From Acholeplasmataceae bacterium (GTDB lineage Bacteria > Bacillota > Negativicutes > Acidaminococcales > Acidaminococcaceae), in the NCBI GenBank assembly GCA_012719555.1, contig JAAYAE010000217.1:1-7542 (forward strand): a DNA stretch of 7,542 nucleotides, in the 5' to 3' direction. Positions 6,903 to 7,542 of this stretch are shown one piece after another (the stretch's first letter is position 1; each line of letters starts with the position of its first letter). The position numbers were made by a program, and so were the translations under genes. The notes beneath the pieces were generated by a model, which did not search any database, was not told the origin of the DNA, and saw nothing but the letters and a program-made list of their open reading frames with translations.

Positions 6903-6924
6903 GAAAAAAGCGAACATTTTTTCT
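6902..6924. repeat. Perfect 8-base inverted repeat around the PurBox core
   Basis: AGAAAAAA (6902-6909) and TTTTTTCT (6917-6924) are exact reverse complements flanking the 7-base GCGAACA. The arms are nearly all A/T, so this is a poor RNA terminator. It lies upstream of both divergent genes. It more likely reflects the symmetric A+T flanks of the operator, or chance in A+T-rich sequence. Confidence 0.4.
6906..6918 (+). promoter_or_regulatory. PurBox-like operator, strong half
   Basis: AAAAGCGAACATT matches the B. subtilis PurR PurBox consensus AWWWCCGAACWWT at 12 of 13 positions, with G in place of the first C and an exact CGAAC core. It lies just upstream of the predicted ispE -35, at about -39 to -51 from the inferred start. 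PurR is encoded in the same operon. The many W positions are easily met in A+T-rich DNA, so the core and the pairing with the second box carry the weight. Confidence 0.5.
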
Positions 6925-6937
6925 GTTTTTGCTCACT

Positions 6938-6950
6938 AACTTACGCTTTT
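6938..6950 (-). promoter_or_regulatory. PurBox-like operator, weaker inverted half
   Basis: Read on the minus strand this is AAAAGCGTAAGTT, which shares 10 of 13 positions with the strong box, including all of AAAAGCG, but has GTAAG where the core GAAC is expected (9 of 13 to the consensus). It is inverted relative to the strong box and separated from it by 19 bases. B. subtilis pairs are inverted with a gap of about 16-17, so orientation fits but spacing is slightly long. Confidence 0.35.
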
Positions 6951-6995
6951 ATGTTTTCATTTTCTTTTTCTCTACAAAAAATTCCCAATAAATGT

Positions 6996-7001
6996 TACAA
7001 T
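6996..7001 (+). promoter_or_regulatory. Possible -10 element for the YitT-family gene
   Basis: TACAAT (5 of 6 to TATAAT) lies 30 bases before the ATG at 7032 and would place transcription start near 7008. No good -35 is found at 17 bases; TCTACA (6971-6976) at 19 bases is the nearest partial match. This is a tentative call. Confidence 0.3.
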
Positions 7002-7031
7002 AACGACAAAAGCAACGTTAATGGAGGAATT

Positions 7032-7542
7032 ATGAAAAACACTATGTATCGCTATTTTATAGTTGCCTTAGGCAGCATTATTATGGGTGTATCGATAAAT
7101 ACCTTTTTTGTCCAACACAATTTACTTAGTGGTGGCATTACCGGTATTGCCGTTATGCTCTATTACCTTTTCAATTTGCCCATAGGCATCACAAGCTTTA
7201 TTCTAAATATACCACTATTTTTTGTTGCATATCGCTATATGAATAGAGAGTTCTTTATCATTACTCTTTTTGGTACGGCAACTTTCGCTTTGGCACTGGA
7301 TATGTTATCCTTTCTTTCCCAAAATACTTACGTACAAAATCCCTTGCTTTCTTGTGTAGCCGGCGGTGTGTTAAGTGGTATTGGTGCCGGGATAGTGTAT
7401 CGCGTAGGTGGCAGCACCGGTGGAACCGATATTTTAGGTTTTATAGTTAATAAATATTACAGTATTAGTATTAGTGCTACAGGATTCATTATCAACGTTA
7501 TCCTTATGGCCTTTGGTGCCTACTTGTTTGGATTAGAACCAG
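7032..7542 (+). CDS. YitT-family (DUF161) membrane protein, 3' end beyond the window
   Basis: N-terminal 170 residues of an integral membrane protein of the YitT family, whose transport or other function is not established. Hydrophobic stretches suggest about six membrane spans at roughly 7-27, 35-50, 52-68, 74-93, 105-122 and 147-167. The family-typical glycine-rich motif GGSTGGTDI is at 126-134, followed by a conserved-looking N-K segment, and LLSGGITGIA (31-40) resembles the early family motif. Full-length members are about 280-290 residues with a C-terminal soluble DUF2179 domain, which would lie off the window. The frame is open to the last base. The start is ATG at 7032 with GGAGG (7023-7027) only 4 bases away; the next in-frame ATG (7044) would be 16 bases away. 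It is transcribed divergently from ispE and is probably a separate unit with no evident functional tie to the operon. Confidence 0.9.
   Translation, partial: MKNTMYRYFIVALGSIIMGVSINTFFVQHNLLSGGITGIAVMLYYLFNLPIGITSFILNIPLFFVAYRYMNREFFIITLFGTATFALALDMLSFLSQNTYVQNPLLSCVAGGVLSGIGAGIVYRVGGSTGGTDILGFIVNKYYSISISATGFIINVILMAFGAYLFGLEP

Noticed and set aside
6902..6924. Hairpin read as a rho-independent terminator.
   Set aside because: The arms are almost pure A/T with no G+C-rich stem, and the site lies upstream of two divergent genes where no transcript is expected to end.
7021..7035. Mini-frame ATG GAG GAA TTA TGA overlapping the YitT-family start, as a leader peptide.
   Set aside because: Only four codons with no ribosome binding site of its own; the GGAGG it contains is the binding site for the ATG at 7032.

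Overview
The window reads as chromosomal core DNA of a low-to-moderate G+C Firmicute, most likely a member of the Negativicutes. That placement is inference: it rests on the recalled order ispE - gntR - nucleotidyltransferase - purR - (ilvA) - glmU - prs, on Bacillus-like PurR, GlmU and Prs sequences, and on strong AGGAGG-type ribosome binding sites. No rRNA, tRNA, CRISPR, phage or insertion-sequence signature was seen. No gene-free stretch exceeds about 200 bases.

Layout: seven genes lie head to tail on the minus strand, from ispE (5966-6829) down to prs (30-992). Junctions are very tight: a 4-base ATGA overlap (ispE/gntR), 16 bases (gntR/nucleotidyltransferase), a 14-base overlap (nucleotidyltransferase/purR), 13 bases (purR/ilvA) and 11 bases (ilvA/glmU). 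This suggests one transcript. Before prs there is an 85-base gap carrying a good sigma-A-type promoter, so prs probably also has its own transcription start. An intergenic region of 202 bases (6830-7031) holds the predicted ispE promoter. On its other side a plus-strand YitT-family membrane protein gene begins at 7032 and runs off the window end.

How the genes fit together: Prs makes PRPP. PurR is the Bacillus-type purine repressor, which carries a PRPP-binding motif and senses PRPP. IspE serves the MEP isoprenoid pathway, GlmU makes UDP-GlcNAc for the wall, and IlvA deaminates threonine. A GntR/FCD regulator and an unassigned nucleotidyltransferase complete the set.

Main points for a second look: (1) a PurBox-like inverted pair just upstream of the ispE promoter, implying PurR may control the operon that encodes both itself and PRPP synthase; (2) ilvA occupies the slot held in Bacillus subtilis by yabJ (RidA) and spoVG, and RidA detoxifies the reactive enamine/imine made by IlvA; (3) a nucleotidyltransferase whose signature loop departs from the canonical form. 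Nothing here demonstrates a wholly new system. The most interesting content is regulatory logic and gene-order replacement in a housekeeping operon.
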